From Blasia pusilla (Eukaryota > Marchantiophyta > Marchantiopsida > Blasiales), in the NCBI GenBank assembly GCA_050084515.1, contig CM114271.1:61070001-61134000 (forward strand): 64,000 bases of DNA, written 5' to 3'. This document shows, one piece after another, positions 46,194 through 56,916 of this stretch. Position 1 is the stretch's first letter. Every line of letters begins with the position of its first letter. The notes beneath the pieces are model-generated. The model worked only from the letters and a program-made list of their open reading frames with translations. It did no database searches and was not told where the DNA came from. A program made the translations under genes and the position numbers.

Positions 46194-48606
46194 CTAGTCT
46201 AGATCTATGGTTGGGTCTGGTGGGTTAAGATGTAGGCCATAATTTGGCGGCTTAAGAGTTCTAAGTCGGTTGGACCAGCGACAATTTCCTATTACAATTG
46301 TTTCATCATCGGAGGAAATATATGAATTATCCATGCCATTATTAATGGGTTGAGAGTTTGGAATAACATGTATGAGAACATCATTATCATTGGGCTCATC
46401 TACTAAGTCCACTCTTTCAACGTTCAAAGATTGTGGAGGAGAATCCCTGATAGGTTCTCTAGACTCGGTGGAATAATTATGAGTTCCTACTGGTGCAACA
46501 ATCTGAGGGTCATAGGTTGTGTTAGCAAAATTTTTGGGTAGATTTGCTTTGATTGAAGTCCTCCGTTGTTGCTTCCTCGTGCTCTCGAATCCAATATTCC
46601 ATTACATCGTCATCTTCTTCTCTTCCAGGCCCCTTGGAGTCAAAGTTTTCAGCGTCGCCAATAAGAGTATCCTGCCTTCCTTCAATGCCATAAATTCCAC
46701 ATAGCACATCCACATCCTCTAGATCCTCATCTTGCAAGTCGAGGTTATCTACTTGATAACTATGATGGTTCCTTGCATGTAAGCTAGGCTAAGTACCATC
46801 TTCTACAACCCTTCTAGTTTGTTCTTGTGTATCCCTTTCTGTGAAACACCCTTGTCTCCAAACCTTGAGTTGGTGTAGATTAACACAAGATCCCTGGCAC
46901 ACTCATTGGTCAATTTATTCCTATGCTTGTTGTGGATAAAACCATAACTATTCCAATTTCTCTCCGCTAAAGAGGAAGAAACCACTTGTGCTAATATGGA
47001 CTTAGCCATAGAGCGCAATGTTGGTGCACCTTGACTATGCATGCTCCACCAATCACATGGGCTAAGTGAAATGAAAACTTCTCTACCAAACTCATCCATA
47101 AATAGTTCCTAATGGTTCACAATATTGCCCAAATCTCGCAAACAAGTAGATATATAATAATTAGGCTAAGCTTGGGTGACAGTGAGGCCATGGACCTCCT
47201 TTGAATAAAGTTCCAGATATTGTTTGAAATTTCTTATCCACTCAATATTTGAAGTGATATCTTGAACACTATCAAGAAGATTGTGAGGGGCGAGAACATA
47301 GCCTATTGCATGTAACTTGTCGTGGATAAGTGCCCACCTCCTAGAAATATCATCAACCATTTCCATAACTCAGGAAGTAGTCACAAAAAAACCGCAATGT
47401 CTTCCATCCACTCTAGGCCACGGAAGTACAAGAAAAAAAATGGATCTTCCATTATCTCAAATATACGGTGATAAATATGCCTCGTCATTGCTTTATGACC
47501 ATCACTTTCTTAATAGAATAATAGTTGGCAAAGCCGCAACAAACAACTCGTCACCTTTTATCTCAAAAAATTATGATTGACCACAATAGTCTCAATCTCT
47601 CGTGCCTTCTCCCTTTGCCTTGCATTCGTCCCATTGAAATACTCCCTATAAGCATTTGTGGCAACCATGGCATGGAATGTCTCCCTCAATTCTAAGACAC
47701 GTCTCAGCATGGTAAAGTTTGTTGCAAAGCGTGTGTTTGCAAGAAACAATAGTTGTATCTTCACTAGATTGGTTTCCATGAATTTGGCCATCACCCAAGC
47801 TTTAATCTTCACAAATACTATAATCTCATGAGCTTGTGCAAAAATCCTGTCCATCCAAGGCCATTTATCCCATTCTTCGCATACTAGATCAAGAGAATGT
47901 GATACACATCCATCCCAACAAATATGAGGAAATTTTGCTTCAATAAGTTTCCCTTTTTCTCGCTCATTGCTAACATTGTCCATCATAAGTTACAACACAT
48001 CCTTTGGACCGATGCGCATGATAGTCCTCTCTTTGTGACTTGCCAACCATCCTGCCGTTTGGGATGTCTACCAACTCAATTATAATCTCACCTTGTAGAC
48101 ACGAGACCATGATGTTTACTAAGGACTCACTCCTCATACTGATCTAAGAATATGTGATGATCGTGATCCCCAGTTAAACGCAAATTATCCAATATACCAC
48201 CCATCTTTTCCTTCACCTTCCCCATATGTTTCTCAAGTAGAGTAGTGCGCAAAAAATTATAACTAGGATTTGAGTAACCCTTCACCTTTATTTTTTCCAA
48301 TAGTGCTTGTTTGAAAGTATATTGACGTACTTCGTTGAATGGTACTCCACATTCATAGAAACACTTTGCCCACTTGTCATTTACAACTTCTATTCCTTAG
48401 ATGGTGAAACAATCCCTTAAATTGGCTTGCTTCTTCCCTGTCCTGCTAGTCCCTTGAATTTGCCCAACAACTCTTTTGCATTCCTCGAGACTCTCACACA
48501 ATGGCATGTTCGCAATCCCATCAACATTTGATACAACATAAACAATGTTTCCTGTCTCAACCCTCATAACCAAACAACACCAAATAGGCGCCAAGCGGAA
48601 CATCAC
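46194..48606 (-). pseudogene. hAT-superfamily transposase (DUF659/hATC type)
   Basis: From high to low coordinate the minus strand reads DKWAKCFYECGVPFNEVRQYTF (about 48,320-48,380), a region that opens the DUF659 part of plant hAT transposases; then DNVSNEREKGKLIEAKFPHI, CVSHSLDLVCEEWDKWPWMD and FVKIKAWVMAKFMETNLVKI (47,560-47,986), matching the NASN/C-x2-H region of the catalytic core; and finally SPCDWWSMHSQGAPTLRSMA then KSILAQVVSSSLAERNWNSYG and KHRNKLTNECARDLVLIYTNSR (46,803-47,099), the hATC dimerisation domain. Frameshifts and stops separate these blocks (47,990-48,300, 47,556, 47,100-47,166). A tail of unknown frames extends to 46,194. The N-terminal BED finger was not convincingly seen. 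Confidence 0.8.
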
Positions 48607-50094
48607 AACTCAAATGGACTCACGCTGCGATGTTTGCGCTTTGGAGAGGCGTTTTGAAAGGTCTTTTGGAAAAGTCCAAGAGATGAAACGTAGAACAGAG
48701 TAGTGCATTTCCTGCGTTAGTGGTCGCGACGAGGAAACCTAGACCAAATTCGAACCAAGACTTGAGATGAGTTGAGTCTTGGAAAGTTGGTTGCCAAGGA
48801 GGTGAGAACCAGTTTTGGAACACGACTAGCGTTTGGGGAACACGACTAGCGTTTTAGACCATAACTCTTAGCCCCAAGATGCATTGGAGACAAATAAGGG
48901 AGTGTTGGAAATCTTATCTTGAGACGCTTCCAACGCACAAAAGATCTCAGCAAACGCATAAGTACAGACTGAGATATTGGCCAAAAACAACTACGAGAGC
49001 AATCGGGTTGAGGGCCAATTGGAGAGGCCCGGGTGTCTTTCCCTAAAGGTAGGGGGACCCCGGAGATCATCAGAAGTACTAGTAAAAGAGGAGTCTCTCC
49101 AAGACGTCTTGGAACATGAATCCCCACTTTGAGCGACAAATGGCGTCTAAGAGGCACGGGATGGAACGAGAGTTTGGCGTTGGAACTCGAAACCCAAACC
49201 TGATCCAAGGAGTGGACTTTGTACACCACACTTGGATTCCAATCCGAGATTCACTTTGTGCAAGTCTTGGTTAGGGACTCATTGGATGTCCATCGGACTG
49301 TTGGAACCGCCAGGCGCGAAACGCCGTTTGAGGTTCCTAAACCGACCGGAAAGTCTGTCCCAAGTCTTGCGAGACTTGCCCGTGTTGTAAACCGCGAAAC
49401 TAGGAAGGTTGAGCTTGATGAAAGACCGAGACGAGAACTCGGAAAGTTAGCCCGATGTTTGATCCAAGACCCGACTAACCAGAGCGCGTGTTTGGATGCA
49501 GATCACCGTTGAGAGCGTGACCTACTAAACGCACGCTTCCGGCACAACAAGATTAATGTTCAAGGAGAGTAGGCGCACGACAGTGGAGAACCTATTTGTA
49601 ATCGCCCCGTCTCCTTCACTTCACTCGAGTGTCTCCCTTCCCTCCTTTGTCCGTTTTCCACAAGTACCTTGTTTCGGAGATCCTGTTGCACACTAGGAGG
49701 GACCTTCACACATAAATTGGCATGACGGATATCATGATTCCCATCCTTTATCTTTTGTCTCTCTTGTGTAAAATACTCCATTATCCATGTGCTATGATAG
49801 GTTTTCATAGAATATGAACAATACTTACATTGTTATTTGCTTGATGTTCCATCTTTCATGTATACTTCTTCCTAATATTCCTTCACGATCTGTTGGAGTT
49901 CTCTAGCTTGGTCATAAGTACATGTAGATACTATCCCTATCCAACAATATTTGGATAATTTGCAATAATTTTATAATATCAATAGTAGGATATATCGAAC
50001 GATAAAATATATATAAATTATACCAATATTTTCCATAAATTCTCTAATAACAAACTTGGAATACTCACTATGAACAAGAAAGATCAATATGTTC
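48607..50094. other. Flank of the hAT gene, no recognised coding sequence
   Basis: Contains frames of 80-127 codons on both strands without recognisable motifs (for example 48,846-49,229 and 49,560-49,808 on the minus strand). A 20-bp direct repeat GGAACACGACTAGCGTTTKG occurs twice in tandem around 48,813-48,855. It may include the 5' exon and leader of the hAT gene, but I cannot show that. Confidence 0.35.
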
Positions 50095-50345
50095 TCGCTC
50101 TCAGCCCCCAAGCCTAGGCCCGCGCCCCAGTCCGTGTGGCCCGCTCTCAACAAGCAAGTCCGCCCCTAGGCCCTTGAGGTCAGCCCACGTCAGGCCCGCC
50201 CATGGCCCACACCCTTTATCAGAGGCCGTACCTATTTCTGTTGGTGGAGCCCGCACGGTCGACCTGGGCACCAAAAACACCTTGGCTGGCGATCGGTTTT
50301 CCATGTCCGCTGACATGTCCGTTTCTATGCAACCTTGGGCTAGAG
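50095..50345. repeat. GCCCG-rich dispersed repeat, copy C
   Basis: AGGCCCGCGCCCC, GTGGCCCGCTC, CAGGCCCGCCCATGGCCC and, near its end, GACATGTCCGTTTC with ATGCAACCTTG, shared with copy A at 6,150-6,180. It lies on the 5' side of the hAT transposase gene, which is where a GCCCG-rich hAT end would be expected. Confidence 0.45.
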
Positions 50346-51639
50346 GGGACATTAGAGCCTTGGCAATGACTCTCGAGGTGGTTTTTGTACCATGAGCTAG
50401 CTAGGACTTGAAAGAGTTATAATCTGCTAGGACTTAGATCTCGTGATGTTGTAGGAAAGGAATCTCTAAGCTCTTCGATTGCCACCCCTAGACCACCTCA
50501 CAAAGTTGAGTGCTCGTTTCATTTGTAGGTTCAGATTTATGCATATCTAATGTTTCCACCATGTGAGTAGTAAGACGAAGGAAGCTGCACTACGAGGCAG
50601 AGGTGTGTTACATACTAATGCGCGATTCTCCCTAGTTGATTGTTTGGTTTGATCCATGGAATCTCACAATCAATCTGTATAATTCAGAAATCCAAGAGTG
50701 ATTAGGTTGGTAAAGTTTGCGTGATTTTATCATCCACTTTATCTAGTATCAAAGAACATATCGGACTCGACGAACTTCTTTCATGTGGTAGCGTGCCGTT
50801 CTTCTTTCTCTCACTACCACTACTAACAAAAATTCAATCTGTTACTTATCTGATCATATCAGTCGACACTGCCTTAGATTGGTTGTCCACGGTTTCCAAA
50901 CTCAATTTAGTGCTTAGGAATCACAAGGTCGTACATATAAGCACTGATGGTGGCACACTCTAAGCAGATCTGTCCCCAATTGAGCACCACTCATTGTTGA
51001 ATAAAATTCCTCCTCCGTCCCCCTCTCGCTTCTTCTAGGTGTGCATCAACTAGAAGAACATCCCATAGATCGTCCAGCTAAGGCACCTTCAAGAGCGGCA
51101 TTCCTCTTCTGTGGCACAAGATGTACTCGCACTGTAGAAGGTATTCTTGAGTTGTACTTATCGCAATCATCTAGACTCCGTAGGCAAACACCATCTCTCC
51201 TTAAGCTGATGCCTTGGTGTTTCCATGGTTATCCAAAAACCGTTTAGTATATCATTGATTTATCCATCTGTTAGACATTGAGAAGTGGTATCATTGGTCA
51301 GGGGAAGTAGCATTTGCGTTGAGCATTGCATGCCATAATTGCCATTTAGTTCCCAACTTTGGCTCTAATTGAGGGCTTCGTGTGTAGCACAATCCAGCGC
51401 CGCACCGTAGCCAAGATAGGGCCTTCTTCAGGAGATCCTTGAGCGGTGCAAACCTTGTGCATGTCGCCATCTTTCCGAGCGACACGCAAAGAGCGAGGGT
51501 GGGAAGTGGACATGGAAAGGTAAGGTGGAGAGGGCAGTGGGAAGGGGATTACTAAACCCTCGAACTAAACGCCTGTGCTATGCCCGTTCATGGGAAAGGG
51601 ATTATTAACACGAACGTTCTTACTAGCTAGTTTAATTGA
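50346..51639. other. Spacer without recognised genes
   Basis: Short frames only (for example 50,721-50,963 on the plus strand, 51,291-51,485 on the minus strand). I recognise no family in them and no RNA gene. Confidence 0.45.
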
Positions 51640-52011
51640 AACCACTTTATTATAAAATAAACCTCAAAAGAGGACAAAGAAAGGTAATAACAACTCAAAA
51701 GAGGAGTAAAAAAATGGATAAAAGAATGCAAAAAGAAAATGGCAGCAAGCCCACGTAAACACCGGCTCAACGAGCAACACGATTGATTGCTTGAAACAAA
51801 TCTGACAAGAACACAAGTGGTTGGTCAGACGTGAATGGACGACGAGGCGAGCGACCTCCCATCACCTCCGCACGACGTATTAATGCCAAGGCTTATGCAC
51901 GTTGTAAGGCCACTGAGATGCATTGCCTAAAATAAGTAGTAACTACCGAGAGAGAAGGACTACGGGAAGGGGCAAGGTGATGATTCTCGAGGGAGTGGTG
52001 AGCACATGTTT
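51640..52011 (-). repeat. 3' tail of the non-LTR-like element
   Basis: Non-coding sequence just beyond the stop codon of the minus-strand ORF at 52 kb, with a relic copy at 5,260-5,560 (shared GTGGTTGGTC, GAGATGCATTG, AATAAGTAGT). The repetition of this tail without its ORF supports a transcribed element that inserts 5'-truncated copies. Confidence 0.5.
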
Positions 52012-52866
52012 TCAGGAAGTATCAAAAGACACATGTAAATGACCGAATACTTCCACTGCAAACGGAATAAATCCGTCAGTTGCATGTCTCACAGCATAAC
52101 TTAACTCCTTGATTCTTGCTGCAGCTTCGGCCGCCAAACCTTTGGTATGTGCGGCTCTACACACCAAGTCAGAACGTGTTGGATCAGCAACCACCACATC
52201 ACCTAGTATTCGGAATCCACCTCGAGACATAACAAGATCCACTCTCCGACGAGAGGTTGCTTGTGTGGTTCAAGGTAGGACGTGGAGTTGCTCTTGCCCA
52301 ACGGTATATCCTGCCGTACGAGCCACCGATGCTACCGCCTCTCTAATGACATCATGTGTGGCCGTTCGTTCTCCACCATGTGCACATCGGAGAATATGGA
52401 TATCCTTGGCATCAATAGGATCCCCGCATACACAATTTGGCATACCTAAGAGAGAAGGATGGGGAAGTCCAAGACGTAACCGCAAAGCTGTCGAGAATAT
52501 ACTTCGAGGAAGACGAAATGGAAGAATAAGAGGATTTGCAATAAGCCACGCCCCCGCTCCGGTACCAGCACATGAACGTAGACGAGCTCGATTAGCATCG
52601 GAGGATGCCTCTGAGAGAATGCTGGAAAAGTTGATTTGATGTAGATTCTCGGAGATATGCTCTTGAAGTCGATCAAGCCCTTCTCTAATTAGTTGACTGA
52701 AAGGGGGTAGAATTTCTTGTGTAGCAAGAGGAAGAAGAGCTCGTGCAGATCTTAGTTGTTGTTGAAATAACAAGTCCCCCTCCTCGACATGGGCGATATG
52801 ATCCATCAAGATAGGTGTATCTCCTTGGAGAAACCTTGAAGCCCAATCGGTGCTAGTTACTTTAAT
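52012..52866 (-). pseudogene. C-terminal part of a non-LTR-retroelement-like protein
   Basis: One frame from about 52,866 to 52,012 is interrupted only by a TGA at 52,270-52,272. It reads WLIANPLILPFRLPRSIFST then ALRLRLGLPHP, then CVCGDPIDAKDIHILRCAHG (a C-x-C-x8-9-H-x3-C zinc-type motif) and ERTATHDVIREAVASVARTA. After the TGA it continues SRRRVDLVMSRGGFRILGDV and VVADPTRSDLV. This order, a CCHC motif, an R-x-x-H-(N/D) region and then R-x-D...D, resembles the C-terminal zinc motif and restriction-like endonuclease of R2-type non-LTR elements and of many animal/protist repeat proteins. No reverse transcriptase domain remains upstream. TGA could arise from CGA by one C-to-T change. The family call is inference; length about 280 codons. 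Confidence 0.55.
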
Positions 52867-53106
52867 ATTGTAGCAAGAAATAGAAAACGGATTCTAAATC
52901 TCTTGAAAGAATCCTAAAATTGTTTGAGAAAGAAAATATGCCCATGCAACGGAACCCAATGCAAAAGAGACATTTGGAAAATGAGATTTATAAGTGCCAA
53001 CTCAACTATAGATAGAAAAAAGAAACCTTGCAATTATGAGTAAAAATTAACCAACAAAGGTTTTAACGTAAATATAGATCAAAAAGCCAAACAGACTTGT
53101 AATTAG
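52867..53106. other. Intergenic region upstream of the peroxidase gene
   Basis: AT-rich, no coding sequence recognised. It would form the distal promoter of the peroxidase gene. Confidence 0.4.
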
Positions 53107-53110
53107 GCGA

Positions 53111-53122
53111 TGCTATATTAAG
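53111..53122 (+). promoter_or_regulatory. Probable TATA box of the peroxidase gene
   Basis: TGCTATATTAAG lies about 280 bp before the start codon in otherwise mixed-composition DNA. No ATG occurs between it and the start at 53,393, which is consistent with a leader of roughly 250 bases. A second TA-rich site (TTATACGAG, about 53,218) is an alternative. Confidence 0.4.
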
Positions 53123-53392
53123 GCCGTCCTATACTCATTACCCACTCCCGAGTCCCAACAAGGAGTCAATTACTACACGCTGGGAGTCCAAGGTGCCAAG
53201 CTTCGCTACTCTTTCAATTATACGAGTGCATCCCTTAACACAAAGTGGCACAAACCCTTAAGCTATAACAATAGTCTAGTCCTCTGCTGGAAGCCGCCTC
53301 CGCGACTCCCCTGAGTACAGCAGTCCACCATTGCACTCAAGCGTTTCGAGCACTCCTGAGGCGGCAGAACTTCTGGACGAGAGACAGAAAAA

Positions 53393-54243
53393 ATGGGGCG
53401 GAAGGTGACGATGTTTCTGTTGGTAGCCACTGCAGTACTGGCAGTGGTGAGCGGGAGTCGAGTCTTGGACGAGGACGTCACGGAACTGGGATTGGAGTCG
53501 GAGTCGGAGCTGGAGCTGTCGGGATTGGAGGAGTTGATGCCACTCAATGCAGGACTGTCTTTCGGATTCTACTCCAAGAGTTGCCCGACTGCGGAGAAAA
53601 TAGTGCAGGACACCGTCAAGGCAGCTATCCAGAAAGACGTGGGAGTGTCCCCAGGCCTTCTCCGGATCTTCTTCCACGACTGCTTTGTTCAGGTGACATC
53701 CGTCTCCATGTCCATTTCAACACTGAAAGGGCCAGGTTCCCCCTCCCCATCGCGAGAACTCATCGCGCCGTCCTGCACCCGCGGGAACTCGCTACGAGAT
53801 TTGCAGATCGGCTGAAGCTCATGAATCTGTCTATACAGTCAGGACCGTATCAGTGATTCGTGAACGTTTGGCAATTCTCATAGAATGGATGGATGTGAGC
53901 TTGCGTACTAGAGTTTGCTGAGAATGTGCGTGACAGTAGTTTGGGCTTGCGATTTGGCCGAGTCGTGCAGGGCTGTGATGCGTCGATCTTGTTGAACACA
54001 CCGGCGACGGGATCAGAACTCAACGACCCAGCAAATCGCAGCATTCGCAAAAGTTCTCTACAGGTCATCGACGATGTGAAAAAGAAGCTGGAAGCTGCGT
54101 GCCCCAGAACAGTCTCGTGTGCGGACATTGTCGTCTTGGCTGGGAGGGAGAGCGTGAGGCAGGTAAGAGATTCCGAAGTTTCTGATTTTCTTCTGGATCT
54201 TCCGGGCTCATTCAATTCTCGATTGTATGCATTCTTCTCTCAA

Positions 54244-54287
<44 letters not shown>

Positions 54288-55340
54288 ACACACTTATTGC
54301 CCCCATTATTCATTCATCGCCTCTCTTGTTAATGCGAGTCCCAGGGGACTCGTCAGTTCCTGTGGACAAGAAAGCCATTATTCATTTTGTCTGCCTGGAA
54401 ATGAAGGTCGGAGGGCCTTCATTCAACGTGCCCACAGGACGTCTCGACTCTTTCACCAAGCACGATACTAGCGCCTTACCCGGCCCTACCTCTAACTTCG
54501 CCGCTCTGAGCCAGGCTTTCGGCAGGCAGGGCCTCGACAACACTGACCTCATCACGCTTTCATGTAAGGCTTCAGCATCTCTCGCATTGCAGCGTTTCTT
54601 CCTATTTTCAGTGTTTCGTGTTCAAGAACGAGTGGAGTTCTCGAAATCGGTTTCTCGTTGCTTCTGACATAAGTGCGACTCACGTGAGCGAATTAATCTG
54701 CTCATGCACACACATTCGGATTAAGCCCATAATTGAAGCGACAGCCTAGAACTTCTTGACGGTATTCTGGGTCTATTGCGAGGGAACAAGACCCGAGTTG
54801 GATGGAAGCTTTTAGAGATCTGTTATTTTCGGTGGTTTGTAAGGACTGTGAGAGTTTAACGGAATCTGGGTTGTTGTCGTCTGAATGATAGCTGGCGCAC
54901 ATACCGTCGGTGTTGCTCAATGCGGTTCATTCAGGGGTCGGCTGTTCCCGAGTGCTAGCGATCCAAAGGTGACAGCTTTGAACAAGAACTTCGCTAGCTT
55001 CTTGAGAGCAAAAGTCTGCACGAGTGCCACCAGCAGCAACTTCACGAAGCTGGACGACTTCACCCCGAATCAGTTCGACAACCAGATCTACAGGAGCATG
55101 GTTTCTGGCAAAGGTCTGTTGGCCTCTGATCAGAATATGGATCAGGATCAAACTGCGTGGAAGTTGGTCAATAACTTCGCCCAAAATCAAAACGCCTTTT
55201 TCACTCAGTTCCCCATCTCGTTCACCAAAATGTCCCAGCTGAACCCTCTCACTGCCAAAAACACGGGGGAGATCCGCGTCGTCTGCAGCAAGCCCAACAG
55301 CGTCAGCCAGGATTCCATCTCCATGGTCACAGACCATTGA
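53393..55340 (+). CDS. Class III (secretory) plant peroxidase, four exons
   Basis: Exons by eye: 53,393-53,692; 53,971-54,162; 54,407-54,563; 54,892-55,340, all with GT-AG introns, giving about 365 residues. These heme enzymes oxidise phenolics with hydrogen peroxide in the cell wall/apoplast. Visible: signal peptide ([18 protein letters not shown]), an unusual acidic linker ([22 protein letters not shown]), [10 protein letters not shown] with distal Arg and His, [10 protein letters not shown] calcium/heme region, [10 protein letters not shown] with the proximal heme His, and all eight conserved Cys (KSCP, HDCF, GCDA, AACP, VSCAD, AQCG, KVCT, VVCS). Intron positions after HDCFVQ, after ESVRQ and at TLS/GAHT are the classical ones for the family. 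The start is the first ATG of the leader, in AAAAAATGG context. The exon 3/4 joint gives an extra Ser before GAH. No stop or frameshift: the only clearly intact gene here. Confidence 0.92.
54246..54283. repeat. (CT)n microsatellite in peroxidase intron 2
   Basis: About 19 CT units followed by a CA-containing run, inside the second intron. Length polymorphism is likely. Confidence 0.97.
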
Positions 55341-55660
55341 AGCCATCCGCATCAGTAAGACCAAAAATAGTCCCGAAGATCCCAAGGATCATCTCGACTA
55401 GTCACCCACTCTACTCCGCCTTCCAATTCCGAAACTACATGACATCGTCCGCAATCGATGCGTGAGTGAAGCCCTTTATCCGAGCTCGCCCGCCGCCCCA
55501 TGAACATCGTCATGGTCTAGTGCACGCGCGAGGAACGCGTTTGTTTGGAGTCCAAATCTGCGTGGGTCCACTGTATGTTGATACCCAATCCCGCAGAAGA
55601 GAGTTGTAGGAAAAACTTAAATCAGTTTCAGAGAGTTTCATGAGTTCCAGCCCCCTCAAG
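55341..55660. other. Peroxidase 3' flank
   Basis: Non-coding; would hold the 3' untranslated region. I see no canonical AATAAA close to the stop codon. Confidence 0.4.
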
Positions 55661-55665
55661 TTTTG

Positions 55666-55800
55666 TAACCTCGTCCGAAGAGGTGGAATTGTAACTCTTA
55701 CCCAACAGTACTTGTCACATTGCCTTCTAGCTTCGCCTGAAGATGTGGTATTGTAACGATTACCCCGCGAAACTTGTCGCGTTGCTCTTCATTATCGAAG
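55666..55800. repeat. Diverged 62-bp tandem repeat
   Basis: Two units aligned at TCGTCCGAAGAGGTGGAATTGTAAC (55,671) and TCGCCTGAAGATGTGGTATTGTAAC (55,733) with ACTTGTC.C.TTGC near the end of each. A third partial unit starts at about 55,794 (TCGAAGATGGGC). Confidence 0.7.
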
Positions 55801-56375
55801 ATGGGCTTCAGGCTATTGCAAGTGAAGTGTTGCCTTGAGGAACCACCAACAGCCCTGTTGTAACCTGCGTTTGCTTACAGGGTGAGGAAAATGGTGGGTC
55901 GGATTAGATTGTAGATATGGTCCACTGTAGAATTGAATGTTTAGTACACAAAAATTGGGTGATGGTGTGGGAAAGAAGGGAAATGCAGATGTGACATTCA
56001 TTAAAACAAACTTCGATGGGCTAAAGTCACAGTTTCGATTGCGCGTGAGCTGATAGCGTTCGCATGAGATGGAAAACACCTATTTAATGCATTTGCGTTG
56101 CCGCACGCCACCAGTGAACGTTCTCTAATTTGCATGTCGAATATAAAATGTAATATGGTGATAAAATTATAATAAACCGATATCTTTAACTTCACACACG
56201 AATGAACGCTCTTGCGAAAGCTTTTGATGCACGGGCGCCAAAGTTCTCTATCATAAGGAATGAATGAAATAAACAGGCGTTAGGCCTCGGGGCTTAATAA
56301 AGCAAACCAGCATTGTAGCTTGAATGACAACTGCAGTGTTTTTATTCGGTTCTTAAAATCGGTTGGGTCGATTCC
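55801..56375. other. Spacer
   Basis: No coding sequence, RNA or element recognised. Confidence 0.4.
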
Positions 56376-56916
56376 TTAACAGACATTACTTGTGAAGTTA
56401 ACAGGATTACTGGTAATTTTTGAGAGTTCTAGGGTCGTTGCATTGATGACTGCAACGAGTCGAACAATCGGCACGCCCAGAATCGTCCTCTGCAGCCGCT
56501 GTCCACTCCATACCGCGTGGCTTCCAGCTCCAATTCTCATGGAGAAATCGAAGATCCAAAAGCCATCTCTCACAACCATCACGAGACCTCACCCGTTAGT
56601 TCTGAGCACTATGTCAAATAGTGCGGGTGACTTCATGTGGTAGGATCGCAATTTCTCTACGGATCAGGAAGAAGAGAGAACGTCTGTTGAGTCACTCCCA
56701 AATCGTACTTCTGAAGTGCGAGAAAAATAGGGGCACATACCGCTGAAGGCAGACCAGTGATGGCAAAGAAACCCAAAATCGGGCCCATAAGGGACTGTCT
56801 GTTTGCACCACACCGAAGATTGCATTCTTGTTGAAATACTCGAAGATGGAGCCGACCTGCGTGCGCCAGCGCATGGACACAAGCGAGAACGATGCAGTGA
56901 AAATAGCGATCCTCAC
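56376..56916 (-). other. Possible exons of an unrecognised minus-strand gene
   Basis: Two minus-strand frames have natural-looking composition. One (about 56,740-56,850) reads GSIFEYFNKNAIFGVVQTDS then PLWARFWVSLPSLVCLQ and is bounded by a plausible acceptor (CGCAG/GTCGG) and donor (GTATGT). The other (56,376-56,582) reads DGFWIFDFSMRIGAGSHAVW then SGQRLQRTILGVPIVRLVAV. I do not recognise a family and cannot show that they are joined. Plus-strand frames over the same DNA look less protein-like. Confidence 0.25.

Noticed and set aside
48813-48855. Direct 20-bp repeat considered as a CRISPR-like or satellite array
   Set aside because: Only two adjacent copies without spacers in a plant nuclear context.
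54927-55385. 152-codon minus-strand frame
   Set aside because: Antisense shadow of peroxidase exon 4.
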